From Candidatus Pacebacteria bacterium CG_4_10_14_0_8_um_filter_42_14 (GTDB lineage Bacteria; Patescibacteriota; Microgenomatia; UBA1400; PJMF01), in NCBI GenBank assembly GCA_002784625.1, contig PFLP01000053.1:1-42327 (forward strand): 42,327 bases of DNA, given 5' to 3'. Positions within the stretch are counted from its first letter, which is position 1; each line of letters begins with the position of its first letter. Below are positions 18,694 to 27,500 of the stretch, one piece after another. The notes below the pieces were generated by a model, which worked only from the letters and a program-made list of their open reading frames with translations, was not told where the DNA came from and made no database searches. The translations under genes and the position numbers were made by a program.

Positions 18694-19678
18694 TTCTCAC
18701 AAAAAATCAGTCGTGGTAATGGGTGGTGGAACTGGTATTTATCCGGTTGTTTCAGCTTTAAAAAATTTGCCAGTAGAAGTGACCACAGTTATCGCCGTCT
18801 CAGATTCGGGGGGTTCGACCGGAAGAATTAGGGACGAATTTGGTTTTCCTCCAGTGGGTGACTTACGCCAATCACTAGCCGCTTTGGCCGATGTGAAAAG
18901 TCAAGAGTGGATTCAGAAATTACTTCTATATCGTTTTGAAAAAGGTACGGGCCTCGCCGGTCACAATCTTGGCAACTTAATTCTCACCGCTCTTCAAGAT
19001 ATGACAGGCTCAACCACCGAGGCGCTTAAGACGGCAAAAAACATCTTCAGAATTTCAGGTTCAGTTATTCCTGTGACAGAGTCATCTGTCCAGCTTGAAA
19101 TTCACTACACAGACGGTTCGATGGCTGTTGGAGAGCACATTCTTGATGAACAAACTGAGAATCCAAAAATAATTGAGTCAGTTCGCTTGACACCAGACTG
19201 TGTTCTTAATCCCGTTGCCGCTGAGGCTTTGTTAAATGCCGACCACATTATCATTGGTCCGGGAGATTTTTATGCAAGTTTGCTGGCGGTTCTGACAGCT
19301 CCGGGACTTAAAGAAGTTTTTCAAACAACCAAAGCCGAAGTTACCTACATTCTTAACTTAATGACCAGACATACCCAAACAAAGGACATGTCTGCCTTAG
19401 ACCACATTGCTAAGATTGAAAAAGCAATCGGAACAAAACTCTCACATGTTCTACAGAATACGGAGCCAGTGACAGCAAGTATGCTCGACCAGTACTCCCA
19501 GCAACACGAGTATGTAGTTTCCGATGACACTGATCCTGATGACAAAAGAATTGTTCACGCCTCACTTCTCGCAACAGAGAAACTTGATCAACATGAAGCG
19601 GATACAGTTCATAGATCTCTTCTTCGCCATGATGGCGATAAGCTTCTGCCAGTACTAGAAAAGCTTTTGGATCTCTAA
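18683..19678 (+). CDS. yvcK: YvcK/CofD-like protein (UDP-GlcNAc-binding / gluconeogenesis factor family)
   Basis: 'VVMGGGTGIYPVVSALKNLPVEVTTVIAVSDSGGSTGRIRDEFGFPPVGDLRQSLAALAD', 'IIIGPGDFYASLLAVL'. Confidence 0.93.
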   Translation: MKNNSHKKSVVVMGGGTGIYPVVSALKNLPVEVTTVIAVSDSGGSTGRIRDEFGFPPVGDLRQSLAALADVKSQEWIQKLLLYRFEKGTGLAGHNLGNLILTALQDMTGSTTEALKTAKNIFRISGSVIPVTESSVQLEIHYTDGSMAVGEHILDEQTENPKIIESVRLTPDCVLNPVAAEALLNADHIIIGPGDFYASLLAVLTAPGLKEVFQTTKAEVTYILNLMTRHTQTKDMSALDHIAKIEKAIGTKLSHVLQNTEPVTASMLDQYSQQHEYVVSDDTDPDDKRIVHASLLATEKLDQHEADTVHRSLLRHDGDKLLPVLEKLLDL

Positions 19679-21087
19679 TGTCTTCTTTGAATTATCAACA
19701 CTTTCACCTTGTCGGCATTAAAGGCGTAGCCATGTCTGCCTTAGCTCAGATTTTGTTTGATATGAATAAGAACGTGTCCGGCAGCGATGTGGCTGAGGAT
19801 TTTGTCACTATGGATCAGCTGAAGCGAATTGGAGTAACAATCCAGACTTCTTTTCTTGAGCCGCTCCCCGATGGAACAGACTGCATCATCTATACCGCAG
19901 CTCACCAATCAAAAAATAATCCTCAGGTCCAGGCGGCCATAAAACAAGGTTTGCCAGTTTATTCTCATGCAGAGGCCCTGGGTTTGCTTTTCCAGGAAAA
20001 AATTGGCATTGCTGTGTGTGGCGTCGGTGGGAAATCAACAATTTCTGCCATGATTGCTTGGGTTTTAGGGGTAACCTGCCGTGAGCCAGCGTTTGCAGTA
20101 GGAGTAGGAAGTATTGTTGGTTTAGAAAAAACTGGCTCCTGGTCAGAGCAAGCAAGATACTTTGTTGCCGAGGCCGATGAGTATGTGACTGACCCAACCG
20201 AAGTTGACGCCTCAAAAAGACGACCAAGATTTTCATACCTAAAGCCAAAAATGATTGTTTGTAGTAATGTCCTACATGATCACCCGGATGTATACGCTGA
20301 TTTAGACGCGACTAAAAAAACTTTCACCAATTTCTTCAACTCACTTCCTGCTGGCGGAACACTAATTATTGCCAGCGCCACAGGAACAGAGTATGTACTC
20401 AGGGAAGATATTAAGAAATCAACTTACGGTACAAATGATGAAGATGATTTTCGATTAGAAAAAAACACAAAAGTTGAGAATAGAATGATTATTGGCAGAC
20501 TCTGGCATCGGGAAGAATCATTCGAACTAAAACTAGGAGTACCTGGATTCTTTAACTTGCTAAACGCAACAGCAGCTTTTGCCGCTAGCCTCAAACTTGA
20601 TATTCCAGAAGCAGAAATTCTGGATGCTCTATCATCTTTTCGTTCTACAAAGAGACGTTTCGAGTATCTCGGTGAGAAGCAGGGAGTTCGTTACTATGAT
20701 GACTATGCTCACCATCCCTCAGAACTGAAGGCCGTGATCGCGGCTTTCGAGCAGTGGGAGCCTGACTCTCGAAAAGTGGTGGCCTTTCAACCTCATACTT
20801 TCTCAAGAACAAAAGCGCTTTTTTCAGAATTTGTGACCGCCTTAGCTGGAGTGAAAGAGTTGATCTTGCTTGATATTTATGCATCGGCGAGAGAAGGTCT
20901 TGATAGCAGCATCTCTTCAAAAATCTTAGCTGAGGCTGTGCAGCGGGAGTCACCAGAAACTAAAATTACTATAGTTGCGAATTTTCAGGATCTTGCTGAG
21001 TATTTTCGTAATGATCTTAAGTCAGGAGATGTCTGCATTACTCTTGGGGCAGGAGATATATATCAAGCTCACGGGTTCTTAAAATAA
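19678..21087 (+). CDS. murC: UDP-N-acetylmuramate ligase of the MurC/Mpl group
   Basis: 'HLVGIKGVAMSALAQIL', 'CGVGGKSTISAMIAWVL', 'VAEADEYVTDP', 'YYDDYAHHPSELKAVIAAFEQW', 'FQPHTFSRTKAL'. Confidence 0.85.
   Translation: MSSLNYQHFHLVGIKGVAMSALAQILFDMNKNVSGSDVAEDFVTMDQLKRIGVTIQTSFLEPLPDGTDCIIYTAAHQSKNNPQVQAAIKQGLPVYSHAEALGLLFQEKIGIAVCGVGGKSTISAMIAWVLGVTCREPAFAVGVGSIVGLEKTGSWSEQARYFVAEADEYVTDPTEVDASKRRPRFSYLKPKMIVCSNVLHDHPDVYADLDATKKTFTNFFNSLPAGGTLIIASATGTEYVLREDIKKSTYGTNDEDDFRLEKNTKVENRMIIGRLWHREESFELKLGVPGFFNLLNATAAFAASLKLDIPEAEILDALSSFRSTKRRFEYLGEKQGVRYYDDYAHHPSELKAVIAAFEQWEPDSRKVVAFQPHTFSRTKALFSEFVTALAGVKELILLDIYASAREGLDSSISSKILAEAVQRESPETKITIVANFQDLAEYFRNDLKSGDVCITLGAGDIYQAHGFLK
21080..21085 (+). 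promoter_or_regulatory. -10-like TAAAAT 6 nt before murB ATG
   Basis: Sequence TTCTTAAAATaaatctATG, near-identical layout to the murE upstream region. Confidence 0.4.
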
Positions 21088-21091
21088 ATCT

Positions 21092-22165
21092 ATGTCTTTA
21101 CTCACCCAACAACTCAAAAATGCCTTGCCAACAGTTGACTTCCATGAGGAAGAAGCGCTTGCTCCTCACACAACTGTGAGAATTGGGGGTCCGGCAGAAG
21201 TTTTTTGTCGGGCAAAAACCACTCTTGAACTAGAAGCATTGGTCAAGTTTGCAAAATCAAATGAAATCCCTCTAACAATTCTTGGGTGGGGTTCGAATAC
21301 ACTTATTGCTGACAGAGGCATTAGAGGATTAGTTGTTCGCAATGAAGCTAAGGAACTTGAAATCTTAGAGACAAACGAATCCGAAAAAATTGACCCGCAT
21401 AAGGTTGAAGCCCGCTGGCAACACGCTGAGAGTAAAGCAGTTATGCCTCAGTTCGACTCGATTGTTTATGACGAGTCAGGCTCAGAGTCTGTTCGTGTAA
21501 GGATTGCAGCCGGCATGCCACTTGCCAATCTAATCCAGATACTTCTCAGAGAAGGTATCACTGGTCTGCAGTGGTTCTCACGAATTCCAGCCACAGTTGG
21601 GGGAGGCATCGTTAACAATATTCACGGCGGAACTCATTTTTTCTCAGACTACATTGAGTCAGTAGAAGTAATTGACGAGTCAGGATCTCTTAGAGAATTG
21701 GCAGCAAAAGATTTGGATTTTGGCTATGACGTTTCTCGTTTTCACAATTCTAAGGAAATCATTCTTTCAGCAATTTTTAGACTTTATCGAGGCGACGTGA
21801 AGAAGGCTCAGGCCATCATTGCTGAGTGGTCCAGACAAAAGCAGCTTCAGCCCGCGAAGTCTCTTGGCTGTGTTTTTCAAAATATCTCAGCTGAGGATCA
21901 AGAGAGGCTTAGTTTGCCAACTCCAAGCGTTGGCTACATAGTCGACAATATTCTTAATCTAAAGGGCCAGCGGAGCGGAGACGCGCAAATTTCTGAGCAG
22001 CACGCGGCGTTTATCATCAATACTGGCAAGGCAACAGCTGACAATTACTTAGCATTGCTAAAAAAAGTATATATCGAGACAAAGACAAAACTTGATATAA
22101 AGTTAACCCCTGAGATATTTTTCTTGGGCTTCACCCAAGCAGAGCTTAGCTTTTTAGATGCTTGA
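21092..22165 (+). CDS. murB: UDP-N-acetylmuramate dehydrogenase MurB
   Basis: 'HTTVRIGGPAEVF', 'LGWGSNTLIADRGIRGLVVR', 'IPATVGGGIVNNIHGG', C-terminal 'LTPEIFFLGF'. Confidence 0.9.
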   Translation: MSLLTQQLKNALPTVDFHEEEALAPHTTVRIGGPAEVFCRAKTTLELEALVKFAKSNEIPLTILGWGSNTLIADRGIRGLVVRNEAKELEILETNESEKIDPHKVEARWQHAESKAVMPQFDSIVYDESGSESVRVRIAAGMPLANLIQILLREGITGLQWFSRIPATVGGGIVNNIHGGTHFFSDYIESVEVIDESGSLRELAAKDLDFGYDVSRFHNSKEIILSAIFRLYRGDVKKAQAIIAEWSRQKQLQPAKSLGCVFQNISAEDQERLSLPTPSVGYIVDNILNLKGQRSGDAQISEQHAAFIINTGKATADNYLALLKKVYIETKTKLDIKLTPEIFFLGFTQAELSFLDA

Positions 22166-22170
22166 GAAGG

Positions 22171-22176
22171 TATAAT
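22171..22176 (+). promoter_or_regulatory. Consensus -10 TATAAT 7 nt before proposed murA ATG (22184)
   Basis: Sequence GAGAAGGTATAATgaaacagATG. Confidence 0.5.
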
Positions 22177-22183
22177 GAAACAG

Positions 22184-23500
22184 ATGTCACAAATTAGAAT
22201 CGTTGGTGGAAAGCCCCTACTTGGATCAGTGCGGATCGGTGGAGCCAAAAATGCCTCATATAAACTGATGCTTGCGGCGCTAATGGGAAACTCTGGTTCC
22301 AGACTTCTTAACTTTTCAAAAATAAAAGATGTCGAGACTGTCGGTGAGATCATTAGAACGCTGGGTGGTACTGTCGCAGCAATTGGCGAGAGAGCGCTCT
22401 CGATAGATCCCACGGAAATGACATCGTTTGAGTTATCAGCAAATGTCGGCGAGCAAGGCCGATTTTCAAGCATATTTTTAGCACCTCTCCTGGCAAAATT
22501 TGGTAGAGCTGTTGTGCCTGCTCCGGGTGGCGATAAAATTGGCAAGCGTTCTCTTGAGTGGCACTTTGACGGTCTCAGCGCTCTTGGGGCAAAAATCGAG
22601 ATCAAGGATGGCATGTACAACGCCTCAGCTGAAAAGTTGGTTGGAACAACTTATCGTTTCCCTAAAAATACACACACGGGTACAGAAACACTTTTGTTGG
22701 CTGCAGTTTTAGCAGAAGGAAAGACGATTCTTGAGAATTCAGCCGAAGAAAATGAGATCGATGATTTGATTTCATTCCTAAATGCAATGGGAGCCAAAAT
22801 TCAAAGGCGGCCATCTCGCGTGATAGAGATAGAGGGCGTAAAAGAACTTCACGGGGCTATTCATAGAATCATGCCAGATCAAAATGAGGCGGTGAGTTAT
22901 GCTTGTGCTGCCATAGCTACCCAGGGTGATATTGTCATCGAAAACGCCAATCATCACCACCTGAACTCTTTTCTCGAGAAGCTTGACGAAATGGGCGCCG
23001 GATACGAAGTTGGACAGTATGGAATTAGATTTTATTACAAGGGAGCTCTAAAGGCTGTAGACATTGAGACTAAAATAGCTCCTGGGTTCAAGACTGACTG
23101 GCAGCCATTACTGGCAACTCTTGTTACTCAAGCAGAAGGAACAAGCATTATTCATGAAACAATATACGAAAACAGATTCCTGTACGTTGACGCGCTCAGA
23201 GATATGGGTGCAAAGATAGAGTTTTTCCAGCCCGAAGTAACTGACCCAGAAGAGACCTACAACTTTAACTACAAGAATACTGATCCAAATCTTCCACACG
23301 CAATTCGCATCGAAGGTAAGACGCCACTAATAGGCGGCAATTTCTCGGTACTAGATCTTCGCCATGGGGCCACCCTGGTCATTGCTGGTCTAATTGCTTC
23401 AGGCACGACAGTGCTCGAAAAAATTGAACAAATTGATAGAGGCTATGAATCATTGCCTGAAAGACTTCAGTCTCTCGGCGCGGACATCGTCAGAAAGTAG
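22184..23500 (+). CDS. murA: UDP-N-acetylglucosamine 1-carboxyvinyltransferase MurA
   Basis: 'IRIVGGKPLLGSVRIGGAKNASYKLMLAALM', 'DVETVGEIIRTLGG', 'TDWQPLLATLVTQAEG'; start proposed at ATG 22184 because the upstream ATG (22175) lies inside a TATAAT hexamer. Confidence 0.92.
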   Translation: MSQIRIVGGKPLLGSVRIGGAKNASYKLMLAALMGNSGSRLLNFSKIKDVETVGEIIRTLGGTVAAIGERALSIDPTEMTSFELSANVGEQGRFSSIFLAPLLAKFGRAVVPAPGGDKIGKRSLEWHFDGLSALGAKIEIKDGMYNASAEKLVGTTYRFPKNTHTGTETLLLAAVLAEGKTILENSAEENEIDDLISFLNAMGAKIQRRPSRVIEIEGVKELHGAIHRIMPDQNEAVSYACAAIATQGDIVIENANHHHLNSFLEKLDEMGAGYEVGQYGIRFYYKGALKAVDIETKIAPGFKTDWQPLLATLVTQAEGTSIIHETIYENRFLYVDALRDMGAKIEFFQPEVTDPEETYNFNYKNTDPNLPHAIRIEGKTPLIGGNFSVLDLRHGATLVIAGLIASGTTVLEKIEQIDRGYESLPERLQSLGADIVRK

Positions 23501-23512
23501 TATCATAATTGT

Positions 23513-24559
23513 ATGCAGTCATTTGGAATTGCCCTCGGTGTTTTGTTGTTCTCGTTTATTTTGACGTCAGTAGCGATTGTTCCCTTTATTAATTTACTGT
23601 ATTCGCTTCGTTTTCAAAGACAGAAACAGATGTCGACTGATAATTTTGGCAAACTAACGCCAATATTTAATAAATTTCATGCTGTGAAGGCAGGCGTGCC
23701 AGTCGGAGGGGGACTTTTGGTAATTGCGGTGGTTTCTCTTGTGTTCGCAGCTTTATTGCCGCTCATGAAGTATTTTGGTCAAGAAATAACTAGCGTTCAC
23801 CGCTCGATTGGGGCAGAGATTAATATCATCTTTTTCTCTTTCTTTTCTTTTGGAATTCTCGGTCTATACGATGACATCAAGAAGTTTTTCAAAATTCCCA
23901 AAAGTGGATTTTTTGGTCTAAGAATGAAGCATAAGTTTATTCTTGAATTAATTTTAGCTCTTATTATTAGCATCATGATGTATCAACAGCTGGGAATTTC
24001 TTTTATTAATATTCCTTTTGTCGGTACTTTTAATCTTGGCTTGATGTTTATCCCTTTTGCTACTTTCACTATTGTTGCTTTTGCCAATGCTATTAATGTC
24101 ACCGATGGCTTAGATGGTCTGGCCGCAGGTTCACTTATGATCTCCTTGTTTGGCTTGTGGTTATTGTCAGCCTCAATTCTTGACGTTCCTTTATCGGTTT
24201 TTATCGCCGTCTGGATTGGTTCGCTGATTTCTTTTCTATATTTTAATGTCTTTCCGGCTCGCTTGTTTATGGGTGATGTTGGCTCTCTTTCTTTCGGAGC
24301 TACGCTGGCGGTCATAGGCCTTCTTTTGGGCAAGGTTTTCGCTTTAGTCGTGATTGGTTTTATTTTTGTTTTAGAAATCTCAAGTTCACTGGCGCAACTG
24401 ATGAGCAAAAAATTCAGGAATAAGAGCCTTATTCCAGCCGCTCCATTTCATTTAACGCTTCAGTCTCTTGGATGGGAAGAACCCAAAATTGTTCAGCGGG
24501 CTTGGCTTGTACAGATCATGTTGACAATCTTTGGCGTCTGGCTAACCGTAATTCGATGA
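23513..24559 (+). CDS. mraY: Phospho-N-acetylmuramoyl-pentapeptide-transferase MraY
   Basis: Multi-TM; 'LGLYDDIKKFF', 'NAINVTDGLDGLAAGSLM', 'LFMGDVGSLSFGATLAVIGLL'. Confidence 0.93.
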   Translation: MQSFGIALGVLLFSFILTSVAIVPFINLLYSLRFQRQKQMSTDNFGKLTPIFNKFHAVKAGVPVGGGLLVIAVVSLVFAALLPLMKYFGQEITSVHRSIGAEINIIFFSFFSFGILGLYDDIKKFFKIPKSGFFGLRMKHKFILELILALIISIMMYQQLGISFINIPFVGTFNLGLMFIPFATFTIVAFANAINVTDGLDGLAAGSLMISLFGLWLLSASILDVPLSVFIAVWIGSLISFLYFNVFPARLFMGDVGSLSFGATLAVIGLLLGKVFALVVIGFIFVLEISSSLAQLMSKKFRNKSLIPAAPFHLTLQSLGWEEPKIVQRAWLVQIMLTIFGVWLTVIR

Positions 24560-25638
24560 AGCATAAAAAACATCCGGCTCGATTTGATCGTGTGCTTTTA
24601 ATAGTAATTATTTCTTTGAGTTTACTTGGATTTTTACTAATGTTTGATAGCTCAGTGATCGAGAGCTACCAAACATTTGGCTCGCCGTACGCTTTGATTC
24701 GACAACAGGGCCTGGGTTTAATTCTTGGCTGCATTGCTTTTCTTGGGACTTTCCTGATACCTCCAAAATTTTGGATCAAGTTTGGGAAAATTGGCTACAT
24801 TTTCGGTGTACTGTTACTGGTCTTAGTTTTTGTTCCAGGCATCGGTGTAGAGCTGAATGGTGCTCACCGTTGGCTAAATGCAGGTTTTACCTTACTTCAG
24901 CCAATCGAGATTTTTAAATTTTTATTTATTGCAGCGATGGCTAGATGGTTTTCTGAGCACCAGCGCATTAGACCATTTTTAGCTGTCACCGCCATTCCTG
25001 TGATCTTATTGCTACTTCAGCCAGATCTGGGTTCGACTATGCTGTTAGTGCTAATTGCCGTTGGAATGTTTTTTCTTGCCGGCGGGTCTTTGAAAAAAAT
25101 TAGCCTGATCGGATTAAGCATAATTCCCTTAGTATTGGTGGCGATATTTTTGTCTCCATACAGACTTGAGCGGATGAAGACATTTTTGGATCCAAACTAT
25201 GATCCTTTGGGAAGTAGCTTCCACATGCGACAGGCCATAGTAGCAATTGGGGGCGGGGGTTTTTTTGGAAAAGGTATCGGCAATTCCAGTCAAAAATTCT
25301 CGTACGTTCCCGAGACAAGCACAGACTCAATTTTTGCCATCGTTGGTGAAGAGCTCGGTTTTATTGGTGCGTTTAGCTTGATTCTAGGATTTGGTTTATT
25401 CTTTTGGTTGGTCTATAAAACAGCTCAGCATCCAGACAACTCGCCAGAAGAAAGACTCTTGGTTTTTGGGTTGCTTCTATGGATTGCAGGCCAAGTGATT
25501 TTGAATTTGTCCGCTATCGTAGGCTTGCTCCCACTAACTGGGGTGCCATTGCCGTTTTTTTCGTATGGTAGATCATCTTTGATCATGATATTGTTTGCCT
25601 CAGGTACTATTTTGCAAATTGCTCGACAGAACAAATGA
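24556..25638 (+). CDS. ftsW: SEDS peptidoglycan glycosyltransferase FtsW
   Basis: SEDS family multi-TM; 'NGAHRWLNAGF', 'QPDLGSTMLLVLIAVGMFFLAGG', 'YVPETSTDSIFAIVGEELGFIG'; start set at ATG 24556 (ATGA overlap with mraY). Confidence 0.9.
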   Translation: MKHKKHPARFDRVLLIVIISLSLLGFLLMFDSSVIESYQTFGSPYALIRQQGLGLILGCIAFLGTFLIPPKFWIKFGKIGYIFGVLLLVLVFVPGIGVELNGAHRWLNAGFTLLQPIEIFKFLFIAAMARWFSEHQRIRPFLAVTAIPVILLLLQPDLGSTMLLVLIAVGMFFLAGGSLKKISLIGLSIIPLVLVAIFLSPYRLERMKTFLDPNYDPLGSSFHMRQAIVAIGGGGFFGKGIGNSSQKFSYVPETSTDSIFAIVGEELGFIGAFSLILGFGLFFWLVYKTAQHPDNSPEERLLVFGLLLWIAGQVILNLSAIVGLLPLTGVPLPFFSYGRSSLIMILFASGTILQIARQNK

Positions 25639-26753
25639 AAATTCTTATTAGTGGGGGACATTTAACCCCAGCGTTGGCCTTTATTGATTTCGTCAAAACT
25701 CAAAAAAAAATCGAGATGGTTTTTGTTGGGCGTATCTATTCTCAGGAGAGATCAAAGCAGCGCTCACACGAAAGTGAAGAAGTTTCAAAACGGAAAGTTA
25801 GGTTTATACCGTTTAAATCAGGAAAACTTTTGCCATCGGCTAGTATTTTTGCCTTAAAAGAACTTGGGTTGCTGATTCAGGGAATCTTTCATGCTCTTCT
25901 TATCATTAGATCTGAAAAGCCGACCTTGGTGGTGACATTTGGTGGCTATATGGCGGTACCGCTCGCCCTTGCCGCCTGGTTGCATAGAATACCCGTTGTC
26001 CTTCATGAGCAAACTTCTGTTGTTGGAGTTAGTAATTCATTTATTGGTCGAATTGCTACTTTAGTCGCTGTTTCATACCCACATGTTGAGAAAGTATTTC
26101 AAGGAAGGGATGTAGTAGTCACGGGAAATTTGCTCAGAAAGCAACTTCTTAATCAAGAAGTATCGCGGCCAACTTGGTTAGCGGCAACAACTTCAAAGCC
26201 TATTTTGTACATCACTGGTGGTAATCAAGGCTCTGAAGTCATCAATACTTCTGTGCTGCAACTCCTTCCCCAGCTCACTCGGGACTGGACAGTTATCCAT
26301 CAGTGTGGAACCGTCAGTGAGCAGAGTGATTATCAAAAAGTTCTAGAAGATGAGAGTCGAAAACTTTCTGCGGTTGGTAGAGAAAGATATGCAGTGCGAG
26401 AATGGATTAATGAAAACGAACTTGCATGGATCTACCAGAACTGTGCCGCCGCTGTTTCTCGATCTGGTGCTAACACAACCTTTGAGTTTTTGTATTTTGC
26501 CATTCCCTCGATTTTGATCCCACTGCCTTTTTCACCTCGCCAGGAGCAACAAAAGAATGCTGAGTTTTTGGCAAAAATGGGTGGAGCTATTTTGCTTTCT
26601 CAAAAGGAGTTATCAACTCAATCACTTAGAAACTCTCTTTCAGAGCTACAAAAAAATGCTCGTAGATACAAAAATAAGCTTCTCAAGAATACACCAGAAA
26701 TTGGGGGAGCAGAGCGTTTGTGGCAAGCTTTGTCAAAACGAGGTTTAGTCTAG
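25635..26753 (+). CDS. murG: MurG (undecaprenyl-PP-MurNAc-pentapeptide GlcNAc transferase)
   Basis: 'MKILISGGHLTPALAFIDF', 'VVTFGGYMAVPLALAAWLHRIPVVLHEQTSVVGVSNSFIGRIA', 'ITGGNQGSEVIN', 'SRSGANTTFEFLYFAIPSILIPLPFSPRQEQQKNAEFL'. Confidence 0.9.
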   Translation: MKILISGGHLTPALAFIDFVKTQKKIEMVFVGRIYSQERSKQRSHESEEVSKRKVRFIPFKSGKLLPSASIFALKELGLLIQGIFHALLIIRSEKPTLVVTFGGYMAVPLALAAWLHRIPVVLHEQTSVVGVSNSFIGRIATLVAVSYPHVEKVFQGRDVVVTGNLLRKQLLNQEVSRPTWLAATTSKPILYITGGNQGSEVINTSVLQLLPQLTRDWTVIHQCGTVSEQSDYQKVLEDESRKLSAVGRERYAVREWINENELAWIYQNCAAAVSRSGANTTFEFLYFAIPSILIPLPFSPRQEQQKNAEFLAKMGGAILLSQKELSTQSLRNSLSELQKNARRYKNKLLKNTPEIGGAERLWQALSKRGLV

Positions 26754-26765
26754 ACGGACCAGTTT

Positions 26766-27473
26766 ATGAAGCAGAAATTAATCGCGCTTCTTGGACTCAC
26801 TTTGCTTAGCATATTAGTTTTTTTCTGTTTAAGACAATGGATTTTTGTTGTCAATCAAGTGTCCTGCTCATTCGAAGATGGCCAGAGTTGCGAAGAGAGA
26901 ATCGATCACTCGGTTTTGAAGAGAACGCCCCTGTTTTTTACCAACTTTTATGAAAATGAATCCTTACAAGAAGTGTTGAGTACTCAGCAGTTGCAGCTAT
27001 TGGATTACAAAATTGTCCTGCCTGGAACTTTGTCGCTAGTGGTTGATCATGAGCCAGTGGTTTATAAACTTACTCTTCCGGATTCAGCTAAGTTCTTGGT
27101 CACAAGGTCGGGCCAACTTCTTCCCAGTAGTGAGGATGAGGGGGATAACTTGGTGAAAATCAATGTTTCTAGCTCAACAGTCGAGTTGATTAGTGAAGAC
27201 AGAGTTTTGCCTAAAGTACAGACGACGTTTTTAGAACTAGAAAAAATAATCTCGGAGAATAACCTAAATTTGGAATACGTGGTCTGGAGAGAAGACCATG
27301 AATTAATGGTAAAGCTGAAATCTGGTCAACAACTACTAATCGATCCTGATAGCATTGCCACTCTGTCAGAGATAATCCCAGCATCTCTCCAGACAGCAGC
27401 AAGAAACTCTGGAGATGACAAAATTGAGATAGATTTGCGTTTTGCCCTGCCAGTACTACGCACACCTCAATAA
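26766..27473 (+). CDS. ftsQ: FtsQ/DivIB-like cell-division protein
   Basis: N-terminal TM, POTRA-like region, position between murG and ftsA. Confidence 0.6.
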   Translation: MKQKLIALLGLTLLSILVFFCLRQWIFVVNQVSCSFEDGQSCEERIDHSVLKRTPLFFTNFYENESLQEVLSTQQLQLLDYKIVLPGTLSLVVDHEPVVYKLTLPDSAKFLVTRSGQLLPSSEDEGDNLVKINVSSSTVELISEDRVLPKVQTTFLELEKIISENNLNLEYVVWREDHELMVKLKSGQQLLIDPDSIATLSEIIPASLQTAARNSGDDKIEIDLRFALPVLRTPQ

Positions 27474-27487
27474 ATTTGCTATGCTAC

Positions 27488-27493
27488 GATAAT
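27488..27493 (+). promoter_or_regulatory. -10-like GATAAT 7 nt before ftsA ATG
   Basis: Sequence GCTACGATAATctattctATG. Confidence 0.4.
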
Positions 27494-27500
27494 CTATTCT

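Noticed and set aside
19886-20248. 120-aa minus-strand ORF opposite murC
   Set aside because: Antisense to the ligase core; no motif.
22045-22620. 191-aa minus-strand ORF across murB/murA
   Set aside because: Lies opposite two confidently assigned Mur genes and shows no recognisable motif; shadow ORF.
23983-24408. 141-aa minus-strand ORF opposite mraY
   Set aside because: Lys/Ile/Thr-rich mirror of a TM-rich gene; no independent support.
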